The translations under genes were made by a program, and so were the position numbers. The notes under the pieces are model-generated. The model saw nothing but the letters and a program-made list of their open reading frames with translations. It was not told the origin of the DNA and searched no databases. DNA of 64,000 nucleotides from Geodermatophilus ruber (GTDB taxonomy: Bacteria; Actinomycetota; Actinomycetes; Mycobacteriales; Geodermatophilaceae): the NCBI RefSeq assembly GCF_900114385.1, contig NZ_FOSW01000003.1:372001-436000 (forward strand), in the 5' to 3' direction. Each line of letters begins with the position of its first letter. The first letter of the stretch is position 1. Positions 28,343 through 36,196 of the stretch are shown piece by piece.

Positions 28343-29713
28343 TTATGCCATTTCCAGCGGCTGTTGCGGCGCCTCCGTGTGCTGGATGGTGTCGATGGTT
28401 TCCATCTGCTTGGTGAACTCCACGTACTCGTCATCCATGAGGGCCCGTGGGTTGAAGTCCGGGCTGGCGAGGACCCCGTGGATCCGCCGCCGTTGCATGC
28501 CGAAGTTGCCGCCGTCGTAGATCGGGAAGATCGCTGCCTCCCGGAGCAGCTTCTCGAAGGGGTGCTTCCGGTCGGCGCTGTTGACGCCGACGACCTGCAT
28601 GCACTTGTAGACGCTGTCCAGGAGCGTCTCGGTGCAGTAGGTCTTGTTCAGCGCGCCGATCAGTTCACCGTGGTACTCGTGCTGATCGATGTAGTGCGCG
28701 GCCTTCCAGCAGAAGTAGCGGCAGGCCTCTATGCGGGCGGCGACGTCCCCGAGCACGTATCCCACGTTCTGGAAATAGATCATCGGGTGCGGACTACCGG
28801 CGGTGTAGGTCTTCGCCCACGCGAGGGCTGCCTCGTAGGCCGTGCGGGCGACGCCGACCGCGGCGATCCCGGCGACCGGGCCCGACCAGGCGAAGTTGCG
28901 GTTGATCAGCAGGTCGCCGTTGCCCAGGGTGCCCTGGATCAGGTTGTCGGCGGGGACCCTCGCGTCCTCGAAGACGATCTCGGAGTTCGGGGTCAGCCGG
29001 TGCCCGAAGGTCTCGATGATGTCGTAGGTGACACCCGGCGTTCCCCGCTCGACCAGGATCGCCGAGAGACCCTCCGTGCCTCCGCTGTCGGGATCGGTGC
29101 GCACCACCACGAGGTTGACGTTCGCCCCCTCGCCGTCCCAGCCTCCGACGTTGCACGGCCAGTACTTGCGCCCGTTGAGCACGTACTGATCGCCGTCCCG
29201 CCGGGCAGTCACCCCGATTCCGACCGGATGCGGCATGGGTGCGTCGAAGTTCGCCGTCCCACCCGGCGTCCCGGGCGGCTCGCTGGCGGCGTAGCCGGCG
29301 AGGTACTCCCCTGAGGTGTCGGATGTGGCCGCCCTCAGCACCCGCTGCTTCTGCTCCTCCGTGCCCCAGTACCAGACCGGCAGCAGTGCGAGCCCGTTCA
29401 CCAGCACCGTGCAGGCGAATCCTGGGTCGACGGCGCAGATCTCCTCGGCTGCGAGGATGAGCTCGACGTTGGTGAGGCCCCCTCCTCCGTACTCCTTCGG
29501 CAGCATGCAGAAGGCGATCCCCCGCTTGTAGGCCTCCACGTAGGCCGGCTTGGTCATCTGGAAGGCCTTCAGCGGGTCCGGCTCCCGATCCGCGTCCCGG
29601 ACGACGGGCGCCAGGACGTTCTCGGCGAAGTCACGAGCCGCGAGCTGAACCTTCTTCTGGTCATCGCTGAGCGAGAAGTTGATCCCGGTTGACTGCCCGA
29701 AGTCGATGGACAT
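28343..29713 (-). CDS. Acyl-CoA dehydrogenase family protein
   Basis: A 456-aa FAD acyl-CoA dehydrogenase starting at ATG 29713 behind GAGGAGATG. It shows the N-terminal helical domain (SLSDDQKKVQLAARDFAENV), LPKEYGGGGL, the YAASEPPGT beta-domain motif that corresponds to the usual A(L)TEP, and the C-terminal helices ending IYDGGNFGMQRRRIHG. At the position of the catalytic Glu seen in many members (IYEGT), this protein has Asp. It is somewhat longer than the common 380-400 aa. The gene is convergent with the LLM/SMP-30 pair and separated by 267 bp from the next minus-strand gene, so it may be monocistronic. Substrate unknown. Confidence 0.85.
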   Translation of the reverse strand: MSIDFGQSTGINFSLSDDQKKVQLAARDFAENVLAPVVRDADREPDPLKAFQMTKPAYVEAYKRGIAFCMLPKEYGGGGLTNVELILAAEEICAVDPGFACTVLVNGLALLPVWYWGTEEQKQRVLRAATSDTSGEYLAGYAASEPPGTPGGTANFDAPMPHPVGIGVTARRDGDQYVLNGRKYWPCNVGGWDGEGANVNLVVVRTDPDSGGTEGLSAILVERGTPGVTYDIIETFGHRLTPNSEIVFEDARVPADNLIQGTLGNGDLLINRNFAWSGPVAGIAAVGVARTAYEAALAWAKTYTAGSPHPMIYFQNVGYVLGDVAARIEACRYFCWKAAHYIDQHEYHGELIGALNKTYCTETLLDSVYKCMQVVGVNSADRKHPFEKLLREAAIFPIYDGGNFGMQRRRIHGVLASPDFNPRALMDDEYVEFTKQMETIDTIQHTEAPQQPLEMA

Positions 29714-29980
29714 GTCTGCACATCTCCTCTGTGACGACAGCACCTCCCGGTCGGCGGAGGCCGGCCGAGGACACGGGGCCGAGCCCGGGACGGACCTGCT
29801 CGTGTCCCCCCTCACGCTCGTGCCCATGCCGCCCGAGGGGAAGGGGTCTCGCCCCTCGGACACCACGTTCTGCGCGCCTCTGCGCCGTGCTCGCTGCCGT
29901 GCGTCGCCGACGCGCGCCGTGGGTGGCCTGTCGCCGGCAGCCGCCAGACGCTTCGGGCAGCGCGGCACGGGTGACCCCGG

Positions 29981-30973
29981 TCAGCCGTCGAGCAGGTCGC
30001 GCACCGCCCGGGCGATCGTGGCCGTCTCGGCCGCCCGGATGCCGGGCCGGCCGGCGATGTGCCCGAGTTCCGACCACAGCGGGCGCAGCTCCGCGGAGGG
30101 GACAAGGGCCGCCTCGGCCTCCGAGTCGGCCGCCGTGAAGTAGGCGTCCGTCGTCGACGGCATCACGATCGTCCGGGCCCGAACGCCCCGCAGAGCCTCC
30201 TCGTAGCCCCCGGCGCGGCCCCGGCCCACGTCACCGCTCTGCCAGGTGTCGATCATCGCCAGCAGGTCGTTCGCGTCCAGAGCCGCGTGATCGGCCGCCC
30301 ACCCCTCCAGGACGGCCTGGACGCTGGGGTAGCCCAGCTCACGGTACGTGCCCAGGTGGAAGAAGTCGCGCGAGTAGGCCCACCCTGCGTACACCCGGCC
30401 GAACGCCTCCAGCCCGGCCACCGGGGGGAACTCGTACCGGCCGCCGCGGAAGGCGGGATCCGCCGTGAGGGCCGCGCGCACCCCTTCGAGGAAGACGTGG
30501 TTGTGCGGAGAGCAGCGGGCGGCGCCGCAGATCGGGAGCAGCGCGTCCACGTCGTCGGCATAGGTGACCGCCCACTCGTAGGCCTGCATCGCCCCCATCG
30601 ACCACCCCAGGACCAGCCGCAGCCGGCGGACCCCGAGTGCGTCGAGCAAGCGGCGCTGCGCCCGCACCTGGTCCCGGACGGTCACCACGGGGAAACGGGG
30701 CCCGGCCACCTCCTCCGGAGCGTTCGACGGGGAGGTCGAGACGCCGTTGCCCAGCATGTCCACCGCGACGACGAACAGGCGGTCGGTGTCCAGGACGCTG
30801 CCGGAGCCGATCCACGGCAGGTAGCTGCTGGAGGTGCCGGTGTAGTAGCTCGGCACCAGGACGGCGTTGCCGCCGTCCTGGGCGAGCGTGCCGTGCGTGG
30901 CGTAGCCCAGCCGAACCGGCAGGCTCGCGCCGGACTCCAGCACGAGCCTGCCGAGGTCGAAGGTCTCCGGCAT
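29981..30973 (-). CDS. MetX-like alpha/beta hydrolase linked to glutamine synthetase
   Basis: A 330-aa alpha/beta-fold protein of the homoserine-O-acetyltransferase-like group. It has YATHGTLAQDGGNAVLVPSYYTGTSSSY near the N-terminus, the nucleophile elbow LGWSMGAMQAYEWA (Ser125), the acid in PSTTDAYFT and the base in SELGHIAGRPG. Genuine MetX enzymes carry other acyl-CoA and homoserine determinants, so this is more likely an amidase/esterase-type relative. Its ATG shares one base with the glutamine synthetase stop (TGATG), a tight coupling that suggests it supplies ammonia from an amide or processes the synthetase product; both are inference. Confidence 0.8.
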   Translation of the reverse strand: MPETFDLGRLVLESGASLPVRLGYATHGTLAQDGGNAVLVPSYYTGTSSSYLPWIGSGSVLDTDRLFVVAVDMLGNGVSTSPSNAPEEVAGPRFPVVTVRDQVRAQRRLLDALGVRRLRLVLGWSMGAMQAYEWAVTYADDVDALLPICGAARCSPHNHVFLEGVRAALTADPAFRGGRYEFPPVAGLEAFGRVYAGWAYSRDFFHLGTYRELGYPSVQAVLEGWAADHAALDANDLLAMIDTWQSGDVGRGRAGGYEEALRGVRARTIVMPSTTDAYFTAADSEAEAALVPSAELRPLWSELGHIAGRPGIRAAETATIARAVRDLLDG

Positions 30974-32352
30974 CAGAAGAACTTCAGGTAGCGCTCCGTC
31001 TCCCAGGTGGAGATGTGGGACTGGTAGGACTCCCACTCGGCGCGCTTGTAGTCGATGAACGAGTTGTACAGCGCCTCGCCGAACACCTCCCGGGACAGCG
31101 AGTCGGCCTGGAACTCGTCGATCGCGGCGGACAGGTCCCGGGGCAGCGTGTCGACGCCGAGCTCGGCGATCTGGGCGTCGCTGTACTCGTACATGTTCTC
31201 CCGGTGCGGCGCACCCGGGTCCAGCTGCTCGCGAACGCCCTCCAGGCCCGCGGCCAGGATCATCGCCGCACCCAGATAGGGGTTGCAGCTGATGTCGGCC
31301 GCCCGGCACTCCACCCGGCCGCCGGCCAGCGGGATGCGCACCATGTTCGTGCGGTTGTTGTCCCCGTAGGTGACGAACACCGGCGCCCACGTCGAACCCG
31401 ACGTCGACCCCCCGCGGACCAGCCGCTTGTAGCTGTTCACCGTCGGGGCGATGACCGCACTGATCGCCTTGGCGTGCCGCAGCACGCCGGCGATGAAGGA
31501 GTAGCCGAGCGCGGAGACGCCCGCGCCCTTGGGGTCCTCCCCCTCGGCGAACAGGTTGACCCCGGTCGTGCTGTCGGCCAGCGACATGTTGAAGTGCGCG
31601 CCCGACCCGGTGCGGTCGGCGAACGGCTTGGCCATGAAGGAGGCGAAGTAGCCGTGCTTGCGGGCGATCTCGCCGGCCATCATGCGGAAGAAACTAACGC
31701 GGTCGGCTGAGGTCAGGGCGTCGGCGTACGAGAAGTCGATCTCGAACTGGCCGCGGGCGTCCTCGTGGTCGAAGGAGTAGACGCCCCAGCCCAGCTCGTC
31801 CATCGCCTCGACGAGCTCGGTCAGCCAGCCGAAGTTGTCCAGCGTGGTCGTGAGGTCGTAGCAGGGCTTGGCCGCGGTGTCGCGCTCGGAGACCTCCTGC
31901 GGGCCGTTCGCGCCGTCCTGGAGGACGAAGAACTCGGTCTCGATGCCCAGGTTGAAGGTGAACCCCAGCTCGGCGGCGGCGGCCAGCTGCCGCTGCAGGA
32001 TGTAGCGGGCGCCGGCCTCGAACGGCTTGCCCTCGGTGTAGAGGGTCGACGGGAAGTAGGCGACGTCGCGGCGCCACGGCAGCTGGAAACCGCGCTCGAG
32101 GTCCGGGTGAGCCGACACCTCCTCATCGCTGATGTCCTGCGGGACGCCGTCCACCGCGGCGCCGGTGAACAGCTCGGAGCCCGCGGCCATGTCGGCCAGG
32201 TGCCCCAGCGGCACGACCTTGCCCTTGAGCCGGCCGTGCAGGTCGCTGAAGCCGGCCAGGGCGTAGCGGACACCCGCGGCCTCCAGCCGGGCGCGGACGG
32301 CCTCGACGTCCTGAGCGCCGGCCTGCGTGCTGGTTCCGGTGGTGAGCGTCAT
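30973..32352 (-). CDS. glnT: Type III glutamine synthetase (GlnT)
   Basis: A 459-aa glutamate-ammonia ligase family protein. The N-terminal beta-Grasp part has RYALAGFSDLHGRLKGKVVP; the catalytic domain has GIETEFFVL, SFDHEDARGQFEIDFSYADAL (metal Glu/Asp ligands), GSGAHFNMSL, VNSYKRLV and the RVECRAADISCNPYLG metal/ATP block. This is the GlnT/type III pattern rather than the main GlnA; some relatives make gamma-glutamylmethylamide, which cannot be excluded. Two copies of the TTYCGA-N7-TCGRAA palindrome lie between its start and the divergent TetR gene, so it should be controlled by that repressor, together with the ammonium transporter. Confidence 0.9.
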   Translation of the reverse strand: MTLTTGTSTQAGAQDVEAVRARLEAAGVRYALAGFSDLHGRLKGKVVPLGHLADMAAGSELFTGAAVDGVPQDISDEEVSAHPDLERGFQLPWRRDVAYFPSTLYTEGKPFEAGARYILQRQLAAAAELGFTFNLGIETEFFVLQDGANGPQEVSERDTAAKPCYDLTTTLDNFGWLTELVEAMDELGWGVYSFDHEDARGQFEIDFSYADALTSADRVSFFRMMAGEIARKHGYFASFMAKPFADRTGSGAHFNMSLADSTTGVNLFAEGEDPKGAGVSALGYSFIAGVLRHAKAISAVIAPTVNSYKRLVRGGSTSGSTWAPVFVTYGDNNRTNMVRIPLAGGRVECRAADISCNPYLGAAMILAAGLEGVREQLDPGAPHRENMYEYSDAQIAELGVDTLPRDLSAAIDEFQADSLSREVFGEALYNSFIDYKRAEWESYQSHISTWETERYLKFF

Positions 32353-32371
32353 GCGGTCCTCCTGGACGGGA

Positions 32372-32390
32372 TTTCGATGTCTCGTCGAAA
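32372..32390. promoter_or_regulatory. TetR operator site 1
   Basis: TTTCGA-N7-TCGAAA, perfect over both hexamers and extendable to an 8-bp arm (GATTTCGA/TCGAAATC). It is one of four sites of the pattern TTYCGA-N7-TCGRAA around the TetR gene, 19 bp upstream of the glnT start. Confidence 0.75.
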
Positions 32391-32405
32391 TCTCCCTCCC
32401 CCGGG

Positions 32406-32424
32406 TTCCGATGCAGCATCGAAA
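32406..32424. promoter_or_regulatory. TetR operator site 2
   Basis: TTCCGA-N7-TCGAAA; with flanking bases the arms match at 10 of 11 positions. It lies 34 bp from site 1 and 27 bp upstream of the TetR start, placing it to control both divergent genes. Confidence 0.75.
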
Positions 32425-32451
32425 CCGTTCCGGTCGTGTTAACTTCCGGGC

Positions 32452-33180
32452 ATGGCCGACCCCCCGACATCTGAAGCCCCGGCCGAGAGTGGGCGACCGC
32501 GCACGGTGGGGCGCCCCCGCCGCACCGGCGTCACCCCCACCGGGAATCCGCGGCAGGAGATCCTCGACGCCGCCGCCCGGCTGTTCGCCGACCAGGGCTA
32601 CGTCGCGACGACGATGTCCGAGATCGCGAAGACGGTCGGCCTCGGGCAGTCGTCGGTCTACTACTGGTTCCGGTCCAAGGAAGATCTGCTGCTGGCGCTC
32701 GCCGGCGCCAACCGCGAGTCACTGGAGGTCGCCCGCCGGCTCGCGGCGAGGTCGACGCCACCGCCGGAGCACCTCTACGCCGTCCTCTACGCCGACGTGC
32801 TGCAGATGTGCCGCGGCGCCCTCGACTTCTACGACCTGGAGCGCGCCGCCCACGCCCAGCCGGAGTTCTTCGCCGAGATCCTGGCCGACTACGGCCGGTT
32901 GCGCGCCGAACTCGAGGCGATCGTCGACGCCGGGATGCGGTCCGGCGACTTCGCCGCGGGTGACGCCCGCACCGCGACCGCCGCCTGTCTCGCCCAGACC
33001 GAGGGGATGCAGCACCGGTTCCGCACCCCGACACCGGACGACGCGCAGCGCGGGCCGGCCCTGACGGAGCCGGTGACCGCCGCCCGCCTCGCGGCGACGG
33101 CGGCCCTGCGGGCGCTGCTCGCCGACCCGGCCCGCTCCCCCGAGGTCGAGCGGGTAGCCCTGGCGGCGCTGGAAGCGTAA
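32452..33180 (+). CDS. TetR-family regulator of glnT and amt (predicted)
   Basis: A 242-aa TetR-type regulator. The DNA-binding domain lies at about residues 34-80 (RQEILDAAARLFADQGYVATTMSEIAKTVGLGQSSVYYWFRSKEDLL region, with the recognition helix GQSSVYYWF). It is divergent from glnT and followed 105 bp later by the ammonium transporter. The same 19-bp palindrome occurs twice on each side of the gene, a pattern best explained by this protein binding all four and regulating itself, glnT-hydrolase and amt. Nitrogen genes under a local TetR regulator rather than GlnR would be unusual. The ligand is unknown. Confidence 0.88.
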   Translation: MADPPTSEAPAESGRPRTVGRPRRTGVTPTGNPRQEILDAAARLFADQGYVATTMSEIAKTVGLGQSSVYYWFRSKEDLLLALAGANRESLEVARRLAARSTPPPEHLYAVLYADVLQMCRGALDFYDLERAAHAQPEFFAEILADYGRLRAELEAIVDAGMRSGDFAAGDARTATAACLAQTEGMQHRFRTPTPDDAQRGPALTEPVTAARLAATAALRALLADPARSPEVERVALAALEA

Positions 33181-33194
33181 CGCGAGCGACACAG

Positions 33195-33213
33195 ATTCGA
33201 TAAGCCATCGGAA
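33195..33213. promoter_or_regulatory. TetR operator site 3
   Basis: ATTCGA-N7-TCGGAA between the TetR gene and amt: the same spacing as sites 1, 2 and 4, with one mismatch to the consensus arm. Confidence 0.65.
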
Positions 33214-33229
33214 CGGCGCCTCCGCACAA

Positions 33230-33248
33230 TTCCGATAGCGCATCGAAG
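33230..33248. promoter_or_regulatory. TetR operator site 4
   Basis: TTCCGA-N7-TCGAAG, 35 bp from site 3, nearly the same distance that separates sites 1 and 2. It ends 37 bp upstream of the amt start. Confidence 0.65.
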
Positions 33249-33285
33249 GTGTCGGTGCGCCCGGGTCATCCCCCTGGAGGCGCAC

Positions 33286-34635
33286 ATGGATCCCACGACA
33301 ACGGGCAACACGGCATGGCTGCTGACCGCAATCATCGCGGTCATCCTCATGCTGCCCGGGCTCGTCCTCTTCTACGGCGGGATGGTCTCCCGCAAGACGA
33401 CGACCAACATGATGATGATGGTCTTCGGCTCCTTCGCCCTGACCGCGTTCGTCTGGGTCGCGTTCGGCTACTCCGCCGTCTTCGGGGACTCCCTCGGCGG
33501 CGCCGGCGTCCTCGGCAACCCGCTGGAGTTCGCCGGCCTCGGGCAGCTGCTGACGCCCGACGAGGACGCCGCCCTCCCCCCGCTGGCCCTCGCCACGATC
33601 CACCTCGGCTTCGCCGGGCTGACCATCGGCATCATCGCCGGCGCGGCCGCCGACCGGATGCGCTTCGGCGCCTGGATGACCTTCGCCGCGTTCTGGGTGG
33701 TGTTGTGCTACCTGCCCGTCGCGCACTGGACCTTCGCGTTCGACAGCGAGGACGGCAGCAGCACCGGCGGCTGGCTCGCCAACGCTCTCGGCGCCGTCGA
33801 CTACGCCGGCTCGACGCCCATCCACGTCAACTCCGGCATCGCCGCCCTCGCCCTGGCGGTCGTGCTCGGCAAGCGCCGCACCTGGCCGGTGCAGCCCAAG
33901 GCGCACAACCTGCCGTTCGTCGTCGTCGGCGTGGGCCTGCTGCTCACCGGCTGGCTGGGCTTCGACGGCTCCGCGCTCGGTGCCGCCGACAACGACGCGG
34001 CCGTCGCCATCTTCAACACCCTCGCCGCCGCGTGCGCCGGTGCCTGCGCCTGGCTGGTCGTCGAGAAGCTGCGCGACGGGCACGCCACCACGCTGGGCGC
34101 GTGCTCCGGCGCGATCGCCGCGCTGGTCGCGATCACGCCGTCGTGCGGGGTCGTCTCACCGGTCGGCGCCATGATCGTCGGGATGGCCGCCGCCGTCGTC
34201 TGCTACTTCGCCGTCCTGCTCAAGCACCGCTTCGGCTACGACGACGCACTCGACGTCGTCGCGCTGCACCTCGTCGGCGGCATCGTCGGTGCGCTCTCCA
34301 TCGGGCTGCTCGCCCACCCCGACGCCCCGATCGGCGAGGCCGGCCTGCTCTACGGCGGCAGCCTCGCACTGCTGGGCAAGCAGGCGATCGCGCTGCTGGC
34401 CACCTGCGCCTGGACGTTCACGTTCACCTTCCTGCTGGCGAAGGTGCTCGACCGGACCATCGGCATCCGGGTCACCGACGAGCAGGAGCGCCAGGGGCTG
34501 GACAGCGCGCTGCACGCCGAGAACGCCTACGAGGACCCCGACGCGCTGGCCCACCAGCCGCGCGGCCACGCCGAGCAGGAGCACCACCTGGATGTCGACC
34601 TCGGCCTCGAGGCCGAGCCGATCCGGCGGGGTTGA
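33286..34635 (+). CDS. amt: Ammonium transporter (Amt family)
   Basis: A 449-aa Amt/MEP/Rh channel starting at ATG 33286 (GGAGGCGCAC upstream). About 11 membrane helices are present: GLVLFYGGMVSRK, FALTAFVWVAFGYS, and the two pore His motifs STPIHVNSGIAAL and ALHLVGGIVGAL. The C-terminal tail has the conserved GIRVTDEQERQGLD regulatory segment, followed by a long acidic/His-rich extension (HAENAYEDPD...EQEHHLDVD). No glnK follows, although the tail that GlnK normally contacts is conserved. Operator sites 3 and 4 lie directly upstream, linking it to the glnT regulon. Confidence 0.94.
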   Translation: MDPTTTGNTAWLLTAIIAVILMLPGLVLFYGGMVSRKTTTNMMMMVFGSFALTAFVWVAFGYSAVFGDSLGGAGVLGNPLEFAGLGQLLTPDEDAALPPLALATIHLGFAGLTIGIIAGAAADRMRFGAWMTFAAFWVVLCYLPVAHWTFAFDSEDGSSTGGWLANALGAVDYAGSTPIHVNSGIAALALAVVLGKRRTWPVQPKAHNLPFVVVGVGLLLTGWLGFDGSALGAADNDAAVAIFNTLAAACAGACAWLVVEKLRDGHATTLGACSGAIAALVAITPSCGVVSPVGAMIVGMAAAVVCYFAVLLKHRFGYDDALDVVALHLVGGIVGALSIGLLAHPDAPIGEAGLLYGGSLALLGKQAIALLATCAWTFTFTFLLAKVLDRTIGIRVTDEQERQGLDSALHAENAYEDPDALAHQPRGHAEQEHHLDVDLGLEAEPIRRG

Positions 34636-34644
34636 GCCCCGCAG

Positions 34645-35003
34645 CACGAATAGTTGATCAGGATCGCCAGCGGCTCGCCGTGGGTCCGGCGCAGCCGACG
34701 GACAGCGGCGACCTCCTCAGCCGGCACCTGCCGACGTCCTCCTCCGCGGCGACGTCGGTAGGTGCCGGCACTCGCTCGAGCGAGAGCACCTCGGCCGAAG
34801 GCGTCTCGCCGCCTCGGGCGAGATCGTCATAGAGACTGGTGAGCTCGACCGACCGCCGGACGTGGGGCTGGATGACCTGGGTCCCACGCCGTGCGTGCGG
34901 ACGAGCAAGCCCTTGTCGACGAGCTCCTGAGGGCCTGCGCGAGCTGGAAGTACAGCGGGGTCGGGCTCGAGCGGTCGACGTCGAAGGCCGGCGTGACGAC
35001 CAC
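34645..35003 (-). pseudogene. GntR-family (UTRA) iol regulator, deleted and frameshifted
   Basis: Reading the minus strand from GTG 35003, the N-terminus VVTPAFDVDRSSPTPLYFQ-LAQAL is typical of GntR regulators. At that point the whole winged helix (about 45 codons) is missing and the sequence jumps to QELVDKGLLVRTHGVG in another frame. A further frame change gives TQVIQPHVRRSVELTSLYDD and the UTRA-type ARGGETPSAEVLSLE; a third yields GEPLAILINY, after which homology ends near the amt stop. With no DNA-binding domain and three frames, the gene is dead. GntR/UTRA regulators with this sequence commonly sit next to inositol operons, as here. Confidence 0.8.
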
Positions 35004-35104
35004 CTCGTCCTCCTCGTCCGGACCTGACGGACGGCGCCCGACGGCGGCGCCCTGGCCATCCGCGCACCCGGGCCCGCCCGTCGACCTCACCACGTCGGGG
35101 CGTT

Positions 35105-35122
35105 CGGACCTCCGGAGGTCCG
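35105..35122. promoter_or_regulatory. 18-bp perfect palindrome upstream of iolC
   Basis: CGGACCTCCGGAGGTCCG is exactly self-complementary. It lies 25 bp upstream of the -35 of the iolC promoter and could be an operator or the stem of an old transcript end. Confidence 0.5.
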
Positions 35123-35131
35123 CTGTCTTCA

Positions 35132-35141
35132 TGTCCTGACA
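35132..35141. promoter_or_regulatory. GntR-type half-palindrome upstream of iolC
   Basis: TGTCCTGACA (TGTC-NN-GACA) resembles GntR-family operators and is partly repeated as TGTCCTGGCG at 35161-35170, inside the promoter spacer. This would be the operator of the now broken GntR regulator. Confidence 0.45.
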
Positions 35142-35146
35142 AACCC

Positions 35147-35176
35147 TTGACGCGTCTCCGTGTCCTGGCGCACAGT
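35147..35176 (+). promoter_or_regulatory. Promoter of the iol operon
   Basis: TTGACG (35147-35152), an 18-bp spacer and CACAGT (35171-35176). The iolC GTG follows 40 bp downstream behind GGACGGAG. Confidence 0.5.
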
Positions 35177-35215
35177 CGGCACACCGCCGGACGACGCACA
35201 GGGACGGAGCGCACC

Positions 35216-36196
35216 GTGCAGAACGCACCCGACGTCGTGGTCATGGGCCGCAGCGGCGTCGACGTCTACCCGTTGCAGGTCGGCGTCGGGCTCGAGGACG
35301 TCACCACCTTCGGCAAGTTCCTCGGCGGTAGCGCGGCCAACGTCGCAGTCGCCGCTGCGCGTCTGGGTCACTGCCCCGCCCTGGTCACGGGAGTGGGCGA
35401 CGACCCCTTCGGGCGCTTCGTCCGCCGGGCGCTGCGCGAGCTGGGGGTCGACGACGGCCAGGTCGTCGTCGACCCCGAGCACCCGACGCCGGTGACCTTC
35501 TGCGAGATCTTCCCGCCCGACGACTTCCCGCTGTACTTCTACCGCCGGCCCACGGCTCCCGACCTGCAACTCCGGCCCGACGACCTCGACCTCGACGCGA
35601 TCCGCGGTGCCGCGCTGTTCTGGGCGACGGTGACCGGGTTGTCCGAGCAACCGAGCCGCTCGGCCCACCACGCCGCCTGGGAGGCGCGGCCACGGCGCCG
35701 GCACACCGTGCTCGACCTCGACTACCGGTCGATGTTCTGGACGTCGCGCGAGGAGGCCTCGGCCCAGGTCCACGCGGCCCTCCCGCACGTCACGGTCGCC
35801 GTCGGGAACCGGGAAGAGTGCGAGGTCGCCGTCGGGGAGACCGACCCCGAGCGGGCCGCCGACGCCCTCCTCGAGGCGGGCGTGGAGCTGGCCGTGGTCA
35901 AGCAGGGCCCACGGGGCGTCCTCGGCAAGACGCGCACCGAGCGCGTCGAGGTCCCCCCGACGCCGGTCGACGTGGTCAACGGCCTGGGCGCCGGCGACGC
36001 GTTCGGCGGCTCCCTCATCCACGGCCTGCTCACCGGCCTGCCACTGGAGCAGGTGCTGCGCAACGCCAACGCCGCCGGGGCGATCGTCGCCTCCCGGCTG
36101 GAGTGCGCGACCGCCATGCCGACGGCGGACGAGGTCGACGCGCACGTCGCCGCCCACAGCGCACCCGCCCCCCGGCTGGAGGACACCCGTGTCTGA
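35216..36196 (+). CDS. iolC: 5-dehydro-2-deoxygluconokinase (PfkB family)
   Basis: A 326-aa PfkB-family sugar kinase that phosphorylates 5-dehydro-2-deoxygluconate in inositol breakdown. GTG 35216 follows GGACGGAG; codons upstream overlap the promoter. It has GKFLGGSAANVAVAAARLG near the N-terminus, the FYRRPTAPDLQLRP block typical of IolC, and the catalytic NGLGAGDAFGGSL near residue 255 (general-base Asp). First gene of the iol operon; it overlaps the next gene by 8 bp. Confidence 0.92.
   Translation: MQNAPDVVVMGRSGVDVYPLQVGVGLEDVTTFGKFLGGSAANVAVAAARLGHCPALVTGVGDDPFGRFVRRALRELGVDDGQVVVDPEHPTPVTFCEIFPPDDFPLYFYRRPTAPDLQLRPDDLDLDAIRGAALFWATVTGLSEQPSRSAHHAAWEARPRRRHTVLDLDYRSMFWTSREEASAQVHAALPHVTVAVGNREECEVAVGETDPERAADALLEAGVELAVVKQGPRGVLGKTRTERVEVPPTPVDVVNGLGAGDAFGGSLIHGLLTGLPLEQVLRNANAAGAIVASRLECATAMPTADEVDAHVAAHSAPAPRLEDTRV

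Noticed and set aside
32452-33180. Sites 1-4 as GlnR boxes
   Set aside because: The sequence TTYCGA-N7-TCGRAA with dyad symmetry does not resemble the actinobacterial GlnR box (AC-n9-AC direct arrangement) and clusters around the TetR gene.
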